Below, piece after piece: positions 25,205-33,824 of a stretch of 43,982 nt of DNA. Origin of the DNA: Pseudomonas sp. P7548 (GTDB lineage Bacteria; Pseudomonadota; Gammaproteobacteria; Pseudomonadales; Pseudomonadaceae); assembly GCF_013386585.1 (NCBI RefSeq), contig NZ_JACARO010000123.1, forward strand, positions 1 through 43,982, in the 5' to 3' direction. Position 1 is the first letter of the stretch. Every line of letters starts with the position of its first letter. The notes below the pieces were generated by a model. The model was not told the DNA's origin. It did no database searches and worked only from the letters and a program-made list of their open reading frames with translations. The translations under genes and the position numbers were made by a program.

Positions 25205-26704
25205 TTACTTCGATACCGGCATCGCGAACTCCGCACCCTGTTCGATACTCTCTGACCACCGCTGCATGATCGATTTCTGCTTGGTGTAGAAGCGCACGCC
25301 TTCGGTGCCGTAGGCATGCATGTCGCCAAACAGGCTCTTCTTCCAGCCACCAAAACCATGCCAGGCCATCGGTACCGGGATTGGCACGTTGATGCCGACC
25401 ATGCCCACTTCAATGCGCCGTGCAAACTCGCGGGCGATGTTGCCGTCGCGGGTAAAGCAGCTCACGCCGTTGCCGAACTCGTGGTCGTTGACCAGCTTCA
25501 CCGCTTCGGCGAAGTCGGCAGCGCGCACGCACGCCAGCACCGGGCCAAAGATCTCTTCGCGGTAGATGCTCATGTCTTTGGTCACGTGGTCGAACAACGT
25601 CGCGCCGAGCCAGAAGCCATTTTCCAGGCCCGCTTCAGCAGGCACATAGTCACGGCCGTCGAGCAGCAGTTTGGCACCGGCTTGCACGCCTTGTTCGATA
25701 TAGCTACTGATGCGCTCCAGCGCGGCGCGGGACACGATCGGTCCCATCTCGGCTTTCAGGTCGCGGCCGTCAGTGATGCGCAGTTGCTGGGCACGCTCGG
25801 TCAGGGCCGCGATGACCTTGTCACCCACATCCCCCACCAGCACCGCCACCGAAATGGCCATGCAACGTTCGCCGGCACTGCCGTAGGCCGCGCCCATCAA
25901 GGCGTCGACGGTTTTTTCAATATCGGCGTCGGGCATCACCACCATGTGGTTCTTCGCGCCGCCCAGGCCTTGCACGCGTTTGCCGTGGCGGGCGCCGGTC
26001 TCGTAGATGTACTGGGCGATCGGCGTGGAGCCGACAAAGCTCACCGCCTTGACATCGGGGTGTTCGATCAGCGCATCCACCGACTCCTTGTCACCCTGCA
26101 CCACGTTGAACACCCCTTTGGGCAGGCCGGCTTCGCGCAGCAGTTCAGCCATGAACAACGAGGCACTCGGATCGGTCGGGCTTGGCTTGAGGATGAAGGT
26201 GTTGCCCGCCGCGATGGCGATCGGGTACATCCACATCGGCACCATCACCGGGAAGTTGAACGGCGTGACACCGGCCACCACTCCCAGCGGTTGGCGCAGG
26301 GTCCAGTTGTCCATGCCACGGGAAACCTGGTCGGAGAACTCACCCTTGAGCAGGTTGGGAATGCCACAGGCAAATTCGAGGATGTCGATGCCACGGTCCA
26401 CTTCACCCTGGGCGTCGGTGAACACCTTGCCGTGCTCGGCGACGATGATGCGCGCCAGGTCGTCCTTGCGCTCACGCAGCAGGTGCAGGTATTCGAACAG
26501 CACGCGGGCACGGCGGATCGGCGGGGTGTCGGCCCAGCCGGCGAACGCGGCCTGGGCAGCGGCGACGGCTTCGGCGACGGTCTGGCGGCTGGCCAGCGCG
26601 ACGCGGCCGGTCTTTTCGCCGGTGGCCGGGTTGAAGACATCCTGATAACGATCATCGCGGGACACGCGCTGGTCGTTGATGTAGTGCTCGATGGTGGTGG
26701 TCAT
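25205..26704 (-). CDS. mmsA: CoA-acylating methylmalonate-semialdehyde dehydrogenase
   Basis: Cytoplasmic aldehyde dehydrogenase of 499 residues that turns methylmalonate semialdehyde (valine breakdown) or malonate semialdehyde (beta-alanine, inositol) into propionyl- or acetyl-CoA with NAD+. Motifs are NFPVMVPMWMYPIAIAAGN, GLGGAKNHMVVMPDAD, the catalytic Cys281 in GSAGERCMAIS, and FGPVLACVRA near the C terminus. Length and motifs fit MmsA/IolA well. Start ATG 26704 has GGGAA upstream; the in-frame extension to 26794 crosses the LysR operator region. No mmsB or transaminase gene is adjacent. The divergent LysR gene is its probable regulator, and its 3' end exists again as a fragment at 22150. 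Confidence 0.94.
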   Translation of the reverse strand: MTTTIEHYINDQRVSRDDRYQDVFNPATGEKTGRVALASRQTVAEAVAAAQAAFAGWADTPPIRRARVLFEYLHLLRERKDDLARIIVAEHGKVFTDAQGEVDRGIDILEFACGIPNLLKGEFSDQVSRGMDNWTLRQPLGVVAGVTPFNFPVMVPMWMYPIAIAAGNTFILKPSPTDPSASLFMAELLREAGLPKGVFNVVQGDKESVDALIEHPDVKAVSFVGSTPIAQYIYETGARHGKRVQGLGGAKNHMVVMPDADIEKTVDALMGAAYGSAGERCMAISVAVLVGDVGDKVIAALTERAQQLRITDGRDLKAEMGPIVSRAALERISSYIEQGVQAGAKLLLDGRDYVPAEAGLENGFWLGATLFDHVTKDMSIYREEIFGPVLACVRAADFAEAVKLVNDHEFGNGVSCFTRDGNIAREFARRIEVGMVGINVPIPVPMAWHGFGGWKKSLFGDMHAYGTEGVRFYTKQKSIMQRWSESIEQGAEFAMPVSK

Positions 26705-26750
26705 GGCAGTGGTTCCCAGGTGGGTAGCGATGGGAACCACGATAGGCTTT

Positions 26751-26767
26751 TGGTTTGTTCCAAACCA
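26751..26767. promoter_or_regulatory. Perfect inverted repeat between mmsA and lysR, likely LysR operator
   Basis: TGGTTTG-TTC-CAAACCA, perfect 7-bp arms around three bases, lies in the 109-bp divergent gap. It is 47-63 bases from each start codon. It contains the T-N11-A pattern typical of LysR-family recognition sites. Confidence 0.6.
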
Positions 26768-26813
26768 GAGCAGAATCCAGAACTTATTGTCCACCTATGC
26801 GAACAATACTCCC

Positions 26814-27758
26814 ATGGAAAAAGCTGAGATCGAAGGGCTGTGGACCCATATCCACTGGCTGTCGGTGCTGGAAGAACAGGGCACCTACACCGCTGCGGCG
26901 GCGCGACTGGGCGTGAGCAAATCGGCGGTCAGCCAGCGCATTTCCGACCTGGAAAAAGCCACCGGCACCCGGCTGGTCACCCGTACCACGCGCAGCGTGC
27001 GGCTGACGGATGCCGGCCTGTCGTTGACCCGCGAAGTGCGCAGCGCCTACGAACACATCGCCCGCAGTTTCTCGTCGGTGCGTGACTCAGTAGGCGAGAT
27101 TCGCGGCCTGGTGCGCCTGACGGCGCCGGTGGCGTTCGCCCGCCAGCAACTGGTGCCGCACCTGTCGGCGTTCCTGCAGCAATACCCGCAGGTGCGTATC
27201 CAGCTGGACGTGTCCGACGCGCTCAGCTCACTGGCGGCCGAAGGCTATGACCTGGCGGTGCGGCATGGCTTCCAGGTGCCGGAAACCCACGTGGCCTGGA
27301 AACTGTGCGACACCGCCTCGGTGCTGGTGGCGACCCGGGAATACCTGCAACGCCACGGCGAACCCCGCGAGCCTGGCGACCTTACTGCGCATAACTGCCT
27401 GTTCTACCCGCGCGGCACCGATCAGCCGGCGTGGACCTTCGAGCGCGGCATCAAGAAGGTCAAGCGCCTCACCGTGCCCATCGCCGGCAGCTTCGCCACC
27501 AACAACAGCGAAGCCCTGCGAGACTCGGCCCTCAACCACTTGGGCATCGCCCTGCTCCCGGATTTCAGCGCCCATGCCGCGCTGGCCAGCGGCAAGCTGG
27601 TGCAGGTGCTCAAGGACTGGACGCTCAAGGGGGTGTTTGCCGATGAGATCTACTTGATCCGGCCGTATTCGCCCCATGTGCCGAAGTCGGTGAGTGTGTT
27701 GGTGAGTTATCTGAGGGACGCGCTGTCGGGTGGCTTCAGTGTTGTTACGCCACTTTAG
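26814..27758 (+). CDS. LysR-family transcriptional regulator
   Basis: Regulator of 314 residues with an N-terminal winged helix-turn-helix (about 8-65; YTAAAARLGVSKSAVSQRIS, TRLVTRTTRSVRLTDAG) and a periplasmic-binding-protein-like effector domain (about 90-300). It closely follows the pattern of single-gene LysR regulators divergent from a catabolic dehydrogenase, so control of mmsA in response to a semialdehyde or amino-acid-derived effector is the likely role (inference). The start ATG 26814 puts the DNA-binding domain at the usual distance from the N terminus; there is no good Shine-Dalgarno sequence, and the longer in-frame ORF from 26691 overlaps mmsA. Confidence 0.9.
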   Translation: MEKAEIEGLWTHIHWLSVLEEQGTYTAAAARLGVSKSAVSQRISDLEKATGTRLVTRTTRSVRLTDAGLSLTREVRSAYEHIARSFSSVRDSVGEIRGLVRLTAPVAFARQQLVPHLSAFLQQYPQVRIQLDVSDALSSLAAEGYDLAVRHGFQVPETHVAWKLCDTASVLVATREYLQRHGEPREPGDLTAHNCLFYPRGTDQPAWTFERGIKKVKRLTVPIAGSFATNNSEALRDSALNHLGIALLPDFSAHAALASGKLVQVLKDWTLKGVFADEIYLIRPYSPHVPKSVSVLVSYLRDALSGGFSVVTPL

Positions 27759-27785
27759 GCACGCACTTCTGTGTTCGAGCAAAAA

Positions 27786-27805
27786 ACCTGTCACTAGTGA
27801 CAGGT
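27786..27805. promoter_or_regulatory. 20-bp perfect palindrome of lux-box form
   Basis: ACCTGTCACTAGTGACAGGT is a perfect 20-bp dyad. It has the lux/las-box layout: ACCT...AGGT ends and CT-N12-AG. It lies 27 bp after the lysR stop and 445 bp before the eboD-like gene, so quorum control of the operon is possible. The same dyad preceded by six A residues would also work as a terminator for minus-strand transcripts. Confidence 0.4.
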
Positions 27806-28250
27806 ATTCGCTTCATACAACGGGCCAAGTAAACCCCCGCCTTATTACTTTAAGCGGAATCATTCTCGACAACTAAGCTCTTCCCCGTTACTTATAGCCA
27901 ACCGCAATAAATCACGCGCCACAGGCAACAACATTGCAATTAAACCGGCACTTTCCAACCCCGCTGCCAACGGCTTCTTGACGCCCACTGAAAGACCATA
28001 CAACTAATTGTAATTATTGAATTAATGCGCGCAAAAACCCTCGCCTACACGTCCCTTTTGAAACTCCTTACTGCACCCGCTTGCAAAACAACCACAACCG
28101 TCTACGTTCATGAATACCGTAAAAGCCATCAGCCACTATTGATAAAACCACCCTGCCGGGCGAGGGATTTTATTGCACTGAAAAAAGACCAGACGCTGCT
28201 TTAACTCAAGACACGGAACTTAAGTCTTAACTCTCAGAAGGGATGCTTTG
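27806..28250 (+). promoter_or_regulatory. Long upstream region of the Ebo operon
   Basis: About 445 bp, AT-richer than the genes, without a supported ORF. It must contain the operon promoter and leader. The ribosome site of the first gene (AAGGG, nine bases before ATG 28251) is inside CAGAAGGGATG, which resembles the A-GGA targets of RsmA/CsrA proteins only loosely. No intrinsic terminator or known riboswitch was recognised. Confidence 0.4.
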
Positions 28251-30122
28251 ATGAAGCGCAGCCAGTGGTACCGTGCGTTCTCGAAAAAGGGGCCAGTCGA
28301 TCATTTCTGGCTGTCGTTGCTGTGCTTTTGCGGCCTGGTCATCGCCAGCTTCCTGTTGTTCGAGCAACAGATCCAAGACTTCCTCGCGCACCTGAACCTG
28401 TACCAACCTTCGACGCCCGCGCAAACACTCAACCTCGCCCTGTTGCTGGTCGCCCTGCTCGCGCTGGACGTGGTGCTGCCGGTGCCGTCGAGCGTGGTGG
28501 CGCTGCTGGCGGTGGCGCTGTTCGGCAGCCTGGGCGGTTACCTGGTGATCTTTATCGGGCTGTGCCTGGGCGCCGGCTTGGGGTATGCGCTGGGGGCCGG
28601 GTATTTCCGGTTGTTGTCCAGCCGCCTGGGCCTGCATCAGCGCCGGCCGGGGCAGTTGGGGTATCGCTTGGGCACGCTGTCGCTGATTTGCCTGCGCGGC
28701 GTGCCGGTGCTGGCGGAAACCTCGGTGGTCGCGGCCGGCATGCAACGCTATCCGCTGCGGGCGTTTTTGCTGATCACCACCCTGGCCAACGCCGGGCTGG
28801 CGCTGGCCTACACGGCCATCGGCACCTTCCTGATCGAACAGAACGCGCTGCTGGTGACGGTGCTCGCCAGCATGGTGTTGCCGCTGCTGTTCGTCGCCGG
28901 CTACAGCCTGCTCAAGACCCTGCGCAAACCCGCCAAGGATCAACCGCTGCACGGGCGCTTCGAGGTGAGCTACGACTACCCGGTGGTGTTCACCGATCAC
29001 CTGTTCGACCCACTCAACCCGTGCCTGCACGGCCAGCTCACCGCCCACCACGCGGGCCCGGTGACGGTGATGGTGTTTGCCGACGCCCAGTTGCTGCAAA
29101 GCGCTCCGCAATTGGGTGAGCAGATCGACGCGTATTTCGCCGCCCATGACGACCTGCACCTGCAAACGGCCCCTGTCGCAGTGCCGGCCGGTGAGTTGAG
29201 CAAGACCGCCCAGGTGCTCGAACAGCTCTACCGCGACATGTTGAACCACGGCCTGGATCGGCACTGCTACGTGCTGGCCCTGGGCGGTGGCGCGGTGCTG
29301 GACGCCGTGGGCTACGCCTGTGCCACGTTCCACCGAGGCATCCGCCTGATCCGCCTGCCCAGCACGGTACTGGCCCAGAATGACGCCGGTATCGGCGTGA
29401 AAAATGGCATCAACGCCTTCGGCCAGAAGAACCTGCTGGGTGCCTTCTACCCCGCCACCGCCGTGATCAATGACTTCCAACTGCTCACCAGCCTGACACG
29501 CCGTGACCAGATCGCCGGCCTCGCCGAGGCGGTCAAGGTGGCACTGATCAAGGACCAGGCCTTCTTCGAATGGATGGAACAGCACGCCGACGCCCTCGCC
29601 CACTTCGAACACAGCGCCAGCCGCTACGCGATTCGCCGCTGCGCCGAATTGCACCTGGGGCACATCACCGGTGCCGGCGACCCGTTCGAACGCGGCAATG
29701 GCCGGCCGCTGGACTACGGGCACTGGGCCGCGCACAAGCTGGAAAACCTCAGCCACCACCGCTTGCGCCATGGCGAAGCGGTTGCCGTGGGCATGGCCCT
29801 GGATGGCCTGTACGCCAACGCCCTGGGGCTGTTGAGCGATGCCGACAGTGAACGGGTGATGAACCTGCTGCGCACCTTGGGCTTCAACCTATGCCCGGCG
29901 GAACTGGGCCTCAAGGACAGCCAAGGTCGCTCGCAGGTATTGCTCGGCCTGGAAGAATTCCGCCAGCACCTGGGTGGGCAGCTGTCGATCCCCATGCTCA
30001 ACCGGATCGGCCAGTCGGTGGACCTGCACGAGATCGATGACGCGCACATGGAAGCCGCCCTGCAACGCCTGATGGCCAGCAGCGCGCGCCCCTTGCCCCT
30101 GCACGAGGGCTACGCCAGATGA
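28251..30122 (+). CDS. eboD: EboD-like sugar-phosphate cyclase fused to a DedA/VTT-type membrane domain
   Basis: A 623-residue fusion. Residues 1-225 hold about six membrane segments of the DedA/SNARE-associated (VTT) type, including LICLRGVPVLAETSVVAAG. Residues about 235-610 are a 3-dehydroquinate-synthase-fold cyclase. It keeps the NAD-binding glycines GGG (345-347) and the metal ligands E426, H491 and H507. The substrate loop reads NDAGIGVKNGIN (377-388) where AroB proteins have DSSVGGKT. That is closer to valiolone-type cyclases acting on sedoheptulose 7-phosphate, so true dehydroquinate synthesis is unlikely (inference). It heads the Ebo operon; ATG 28251 has AAGGG upstream. Its stop overlaps the next start (ATGA). 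Fusion ties ring formation to the membrane where the prenyltransferase sits. Confidence 0.85.
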   Translation: MKRSQWYRAFSKKGPVDHFWLSLLCFCGLVIASFLLFEQQIQDFLAHLNLYQPSTPAQTLNLALLLVALLALDVVLPVPSSVVALLAVALFGSLGGYLVIFIGLCLGAGLGYALGAGYFRLLSSRLGLHQRRPGQLGYRLGTLSLICLRGVPVLAETSVVAAGMQRYPLRAFLLITTLANAGLALAYTAIGTFLIEQNALLVTVLASMVLPLLFVAGYSLLKTLRKPAKDQPLHGRFEVSYDYPVVFTDHLFDPLNPCLHGQLTAHHAGPVTVMVFADAQLLQSAPQLGEQIDAYFAAHDDLHLQTAPVAVPAGELSKTAQVLEQLYRDMLNHGLDRHCYVLALGGGAVLDAVGYACATFHRGIRLIRLPSTVLAQNDAGIGVKNGINAFGQKNLLGAFYPATAVINDFQLLTSLTRRDQIAGLAEAVKVALIKDQAFFEWMEQHADALAHFEHSASRYAIRRCAELHLGHITGAGDPFERGNGRPLDYGHWAAHKLENLSHHRLRHGEAVAVGMALDGLYANALGLLSDADSERVMNLLRTLGFNLCPAELGLKDSQGRSQVLLGLEEFRQHLGGQLSIPMLNRIGQSVDLHEIDDAHMEAALQRLMASSARPLPLHEGYAR

Positions 30123-31003
30123 GCCAGGCCGACGTAAAAACCTGGCTGACCCTGGGCCGCGTGTCCAACCTGCCCACGGTGTGGACCAACACCCTGGCTG
30201 CCGCCCTGCTCGCCAGCAGCGCCGGAGCCCTGGCGCCACCGTCGTCGCTGGTGTGGCTGCTGTTGCTGTTCACGCTGTCGCTGCTGTACCTGGCCGGCAT
30301 GCTGCTCAACGACTTGCTGGATGCCGATTGGGACGCACAACACCACAACCCACGCCCGATCACCCTGGGCCTGGCCAGCCGCCAACAGGTGGGGCGCGCC
30401 ACGGCACTGTTGCTGACCCTGGCCGCCGTGGCGGTGCTGGGCCTGAGCCGGTTGATTGACCAGCCCCATTGGCTGCTCGGCGGCGTGGTACTGCTGGTGG
30501 GCTGCATCTTCGGCTACAACCTGCTGCACAAGAAATACGCCCACAGCGTGTGGTTGATGGGCGCCTGCCGCTCGGCGCTGTACCTCACCGCCGCTGCCAG
30601 CCTGGCGGTGCCACCGGAGCCGATCTGGCTCTGCGCGATGTTGCTGGGCGTGTACATCAGCGGCCTGACCTACCTGGCCCGCCAGGAACACCGCAACAGA
30701 CTGATCAGCCGCCTGCCGGTGCTGCTGATGCTCAGCCCGCTGGCCCTGGCGCTCTACTCCAACAACCTGTGGTTCTGGCCGGTGCTGGCGCTGTGGCTGG
30801 GCTGGTTGGGCTGGCATTACGTCAAGCACCTGGCCAACCCCCAGCACCGCCAGGTGCGGGCGTTTATCGGCGCGGGCCTGGCGGCGTTACCGCTGTTCGA
30901 TGCCCTGGTGCTGGCGGTGGCTGACCAGCCGTTGGGCAGCCTGCTGTGTGTGCTGGTGTTTTTCCTGCTCCCCCACTTTCAGCGCTGGATCAAACCCACA
31001 TGA
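30119..31003 (+). CDS. eboC: UbiA-family prenyltransferase (EboC)
   Basis: Integral membrane prenyltransferase of 294 residues with eight or nine helices. The first Asp-rich motif N64-DLLDADWD is present and binds Mg-diphosphate of the prenyl donor. The second motif region reads GLTYLARQEHR, less acidic than in UbiA/MenA, as expected for a different acceptor. In Ebo operons this enzyme is the EboC component; here it would attach an isoprenoid chain to the cyclitol made by the preceding cyclase (inference). It overlaps both neighbours by ATGA, a sign of tight translational coupling. Confidence 0.9.
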   Translation: MSQADVKTWLTLGRVSNLPTVWTNTLAAALLASSAGALAPPSSLVWLLLLFTLSLLYLAGMLLNDLLDADWDAQHHNPRPITLGLASRQQVGRATALLLTLAAVAVLGLSRLIDQPHWLLGGVVLLVGCIFGYNLLHKKYAHSVWLMGACRSALYLTAAASLAVPPEPIWLCAMLLGVYISGLTYLARQEHRNRLISRLPVLLMLSPLALALYSNNLWFWPVLALWLGWLGWHYVKHLANPQHRQVRAFIGAGLAALPLFDALVLAVADQPLGSLLCVLVFFLLPHFQRWIKPT

Positions 31004-31683
31004 ACATGCGCCCCGAATGCCTCACCGAACAGCATCACACCCTGGCCCAGCAACTGAATGCCGCCGAGTTGCACTGGTGGCAGCAGGCACAAGAGCAACT
31101 GGCCCAACAGCCAAGCGCGACCACAACGGCGCTGTTGAGCGGCCAATGCAAACGCCACCTGAACGCCGCCGTCGTTGACCGGGCACGTGCCTTGTTGCTG
31201 AGCCAGCTACTCGAACAGGCACCTGTCGACGAACGCCCGGCGCTGCTGCGCCAGCTGTTCCTATGGGGCGATGACCACGAAAAAGTCGCCACCCTCAAGG
31301 CCCTCGACTGGCTCGACAGCGAGGGTGTGTGCCTGGAACTGGCGCTCCAGGCCGGGCGCACCAGCAACCCCCAGGTGTTTGCCGCCCTGGCGCTGGACAC
31401 TGCCTACCCGTCGCGGCACTACCCCGAGCGCGCCTTTCACCAGTTGGTGCTCAAGGCCCTTGGCATGGGCCTGGACATCACACGCCTGGTCGGCCTGGAA
31501 CAACGCCAGGGCGTCACGCTCAACCAGCTCGCCCTCGACCTGCTGGACGAGCAACTCGCCGCCGACCGCCCCGTGTCACCCGGACTGCCCCACGCCATTG
31601 CCTTCCACCTGCTCAGCCCTGCGCAACGCCAGCGCCTGGGCGGCCTGCGCCTGCCGCAGGAGTGGCAGGCCTACCTGAATTGA
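31000..31683 (+). CDS. eboA: EboA-family metabolite traffic protein
   Basis: A cytosolic, helix-rich protein of 227 residues with repeated alpha-helical pairs (for example LLRQLFLWGDDHEKVATLKA and LELALQAGRTSNPQVFAALA) resembling HEAT-like repeats. No enzyme motif is visible. Position and style fit EboA, a conserved but unexplained component of Ebo operons, probably a scaffold or docking protein. Start ATG 31000 overlaps the prenyltransferase stop (ATGA); the longer in-frame ORF from 30946 is rejected. A 39-base gap with its own ribosome site separates it from the next gene. Confidence 0.82.
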   Translation: MNMRPECLTEQHHTLAQQLNAAELHWWQQAQEQLAQQPSATTTALLSGQCKRHLNAAVVDRARALLLSQLLEQAPVDERPALLRQLFLWGDDHEKVATLKALDWLDSEGVCLELALQAGRTSNPQVFAALALDTAYPSRHYPERAFHQLVLKALGMGLDITRLVGLEQRQGVTLNQLALDLLDEQLAADRPVSPGLPHAIAFHLLSPAQRQRLGGLRLPQEWQAYLN

Positions 31684-31722
31684 GCCCCACCGCCAGCCCC
31701 TTTCCCTTGACGAGGATTCACC

Positions 31723-32607
31723 ATGCTCAAGTACTTCGATCCGCATATCCACATGGTCAGCCGCACCACCGACGACTACCAGAACATGGCCGCCGCCGGC
31801 ATTACCGGGGTGATCGAACCTGCGTTCTGGCAGGGCCAGGCGCGCACCAGCGTCGGCAGTTTCGTCGACTATTTCGACACACTGCTGGGGTGGGAGCGCT
31901 TTCGCGCGAGCATGTTCGGCATCCATCATTTCTGCACCATCGGCCTGAACCCCAAGGAAGCCAATGACCTGTCGATTGCCAATGAAGTGCTGGAGATCCT
32001 GCCGCGCTACCTGGTCAAGGATGGCGTGGTGGCAGTGGGTGAAATCGGCTATGACGACATCACCCCCGAAGAAGACCGCTTTCTCGCCGCGCAGCTGGAG
32101 CTGGCCAAGCAATTCAACCTGCCGGTGCTGGTACACACCCCGCACCGCGACAAAATCGGCGGCACCAAGCGCACCCTCGCAGTGGTCCGCGAAGTGGGGA
32201 TTGCCGAACACCTGGTGATCATCGACCACCTCAACGAACTCACCCTGCCCCTGGTACTCGATAGTGACTGCTGGCGCGGCCACTCGATCTACCCCAACAC
32301 CAAGATGTCCGAGCAACGCATGGTGGCCCTGCTCAAGGAATACGGCACCGAAAAAATGGTGGTCAACAGCGCGGCGGACTGGGGCATCAGCGACCCGCTC
32401 AAAGTACCCAAGACCGGCCAGGCCATGCTGGCAGCAGGCTTCAGCGAAGCCCAGGTCGAGCAGGTGCTGTTCCACAACCCCGTGGACTTCTTTGCCCAGA
32501 GCGGCCAGTTGGACAAGGCCCTGGTCAGCACCCCATTGCCCATCGACCAGCGCAAGCAGTGGCAGGAAAACTCGGCCCTGCGCGGCCAGGAACCGGTGGT
32601 CAAATGA
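31723..32607 (+). CDS. eboB: TatD-family metal-dependent hydrolase (EboB)
   Basis: A 294-residue amidohydrolase-fold protein. Metal-binding motifs in order are D6-PHIH (H8, H10), the bridging Glu in VAVGEIGYD, His in VLVHTPH, His in VIIDHLNE and Asp in NSAADWG, all expected in TatD hydrolases. The substrate in Ebo systems is unknown; DNase or phosphoesterase-like activity on an intermediate is possible. ATG 31723 has GAGGA seven bases upstream. It overlaps the EboE start (ATGA). Confidence 0.9.
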   Translation: MLKYFDPHIHMVSRTTDDYQNMAAAGITGVIEPAFWQGQARTSVGSFVDYFDTLLGWERFRASMFGIHHFCTIGLNPKEANDLSIANEVLEILPRYLVKDGVVAVGEIGYDDITPEEDRFLAAQLELAKQFNLPVLVHTPHRDKIGGTKRTLAVVREVGIAEHLVIIDHLNELTLPLVLDSDCWRGHSIYPNTKMSEQRMVALLKEYGTEKMVVNSAADWGISDPLKVPKTGQAMLAAGFSEAQVEQVLFHNPVDFFAQSGQLDKALVSTPLPIDQRKQWQENSALRGQEPVVK

Positions 32608-33824
32608 GTGCCGCCAGTGGCTGGACGGCCGCCCAGGTCGGCTATTGCAGCAATGTGCATCCCACCCGTGACCTGGCCGGGCTCAGCGCGTCCATCGCGC
32701 AGCATTTCCAGGGCGTGCGCAGCCTGCGCGGGCTTTTGGAACAGGACAGCGGCCTGTGGATCTGCGCCCGCGCTGCCGAGCAATTGCGCGACGCCTCGGC
32801 ACGGGCGCACTTCCTCAAGCTGCTGCACACCAGTGGCGTGCGCCTGACCTCGCTGAACGGCTTTCCCTACGGTGAGTTCCATCAGGGCGCGGTGAAAGCC
32901 GAGGTCTACCTGCCGGACTGGGCCGACCCGCAGCGGCTGGGCTACAGCCTGGACCTGGCGCGTATCCTCGCCGACGCCTTGCCGCCCGGCTGTCGCCAGG
33001 GCGTGATTTCCAGCGTGCCGCTGGGCTATGCCGCCACCTGGACGCCTGCCTTGCAACGGCGGGCTGAAGAGCACCTCAACCGGCTCACCGCTGCTCTCGC
33101 CGACCTGCACCGGGAAACCGGCAAGAAGATCGTGTTCTGCCTGGAGATGGAACCGGACTGCGTGCTGGAAACCACCGAGCAGTCCATCGCGTTCTTCCAG
33201 CAGCGGCGCGTGACCGACCCGAACCACGCCTACCTGGCGCTGTGTTTTGACGTGTGCCATCAGGCGGTGATGTTCGAAGACTGTTATCAGTCTCTGGACC
33301 GCCTGCGCCAGGCCCGGGTACCGGTGGGCAAGATCCAGCTGTCCAACGCCATGATCTGTCGCCTGCCGTCGCAAGGCGACGCGCAACGCCAACCGGTACT
33401 CGACACCCTGGCGACCTTTGCCGAAGCGGTCTACCTGCATCAGGTCAAAGCCCTCGACGCGCAAGGCCGGGTGGTCGCCTGGCCGGACTTGCCTGCCGCC
33501 CTGGCGGGTTGCGACCGTTTTCGCGAGCTGCGCATTCACTTCCACGTGCCGCTGTTCAGCGAACACTTGTTGCTGCCCGAACTCAGCGGCAGCCAGGTGG
33601 CATTGGCGCAAACCTTCGATTACCTGGCGGGCCATCCCGAGTTCCGCCCGGTGCTGGAGGTGGAAACCTACAGCTGGGGCGTGCTGCCCGCCGAGCTTAG
33701 GCCCGCCTCCGAGCAGGCCCAGTTGGCGGGCATCGCCGCCGAGCTGACCTGGGTCGAGACGCAGCTGCGCCAACGCAACCTGCTGCGTTCCCCGGTGCAG
33801 GAGGCTTACGCCCATGCCCTCTGA
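32604..33824 (+). CDS. eboE: EboE-type TIM-barrel metabolite traffic protein
   Basis: A 406-residue protein that opens WTAAQVGYCSNVHPTRDLAG and carries acidic and His residues of the sugar-phosphate isomerase/epimerase fold (KKIVFCLEMEPDC, LCFDVCHQAV, IHFHVPLFSE, LEVETYSWG). These could bind a divalent metal. The order and the neighbours identify it as EboE. Its reaction is not established. Start ATG 32604 overlaps the eboB stop by ATGA; its own 3' end overlaps the next gene by 11 bases. Confidence 0.85.
   Translation: MSAASGWTAAQVGYCSNVHPTRDLAGLSASIAQHFQGVRSLRGLLEQDSGLWICARAAEQLRDASARAHFLKLLHTSGVRLTSLNGFPYGEFHQGAVKAEVYLPDWADPQRLGYSLDLARILADALPPGCRQGVISSVPLGYAATWTPALQRRAEEHLNRLTAALADLHRETGKKIVFCLEMEPDCVLETTEQSIAFFQQRRVTDPNHAYLALCFDVCHQAVMFEDCYQSLDRLRQARVPVGKIQLSNAMICRLPSQGDAQRQPVLDTLATFAEAVYLHQVKALDAQGRVVAWPDLPAALAGCDRFRELRIHFHVPLFSEHLLLPELSGSQVALAQTFDYLAGHPEFRPVLEVETYSWGVLPAELRPASEQAQLAGIAAELTWVETQLRQRNLLRSPVQEAYAHAL

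Noticed and set aside
28227..28250. RsmA/CsrA binding site at the eboD ribosome site.
   Set aside because: CAGAAGGGATG only loosely fits the A-GGA motif, and no supporting hairpin or second site was found.
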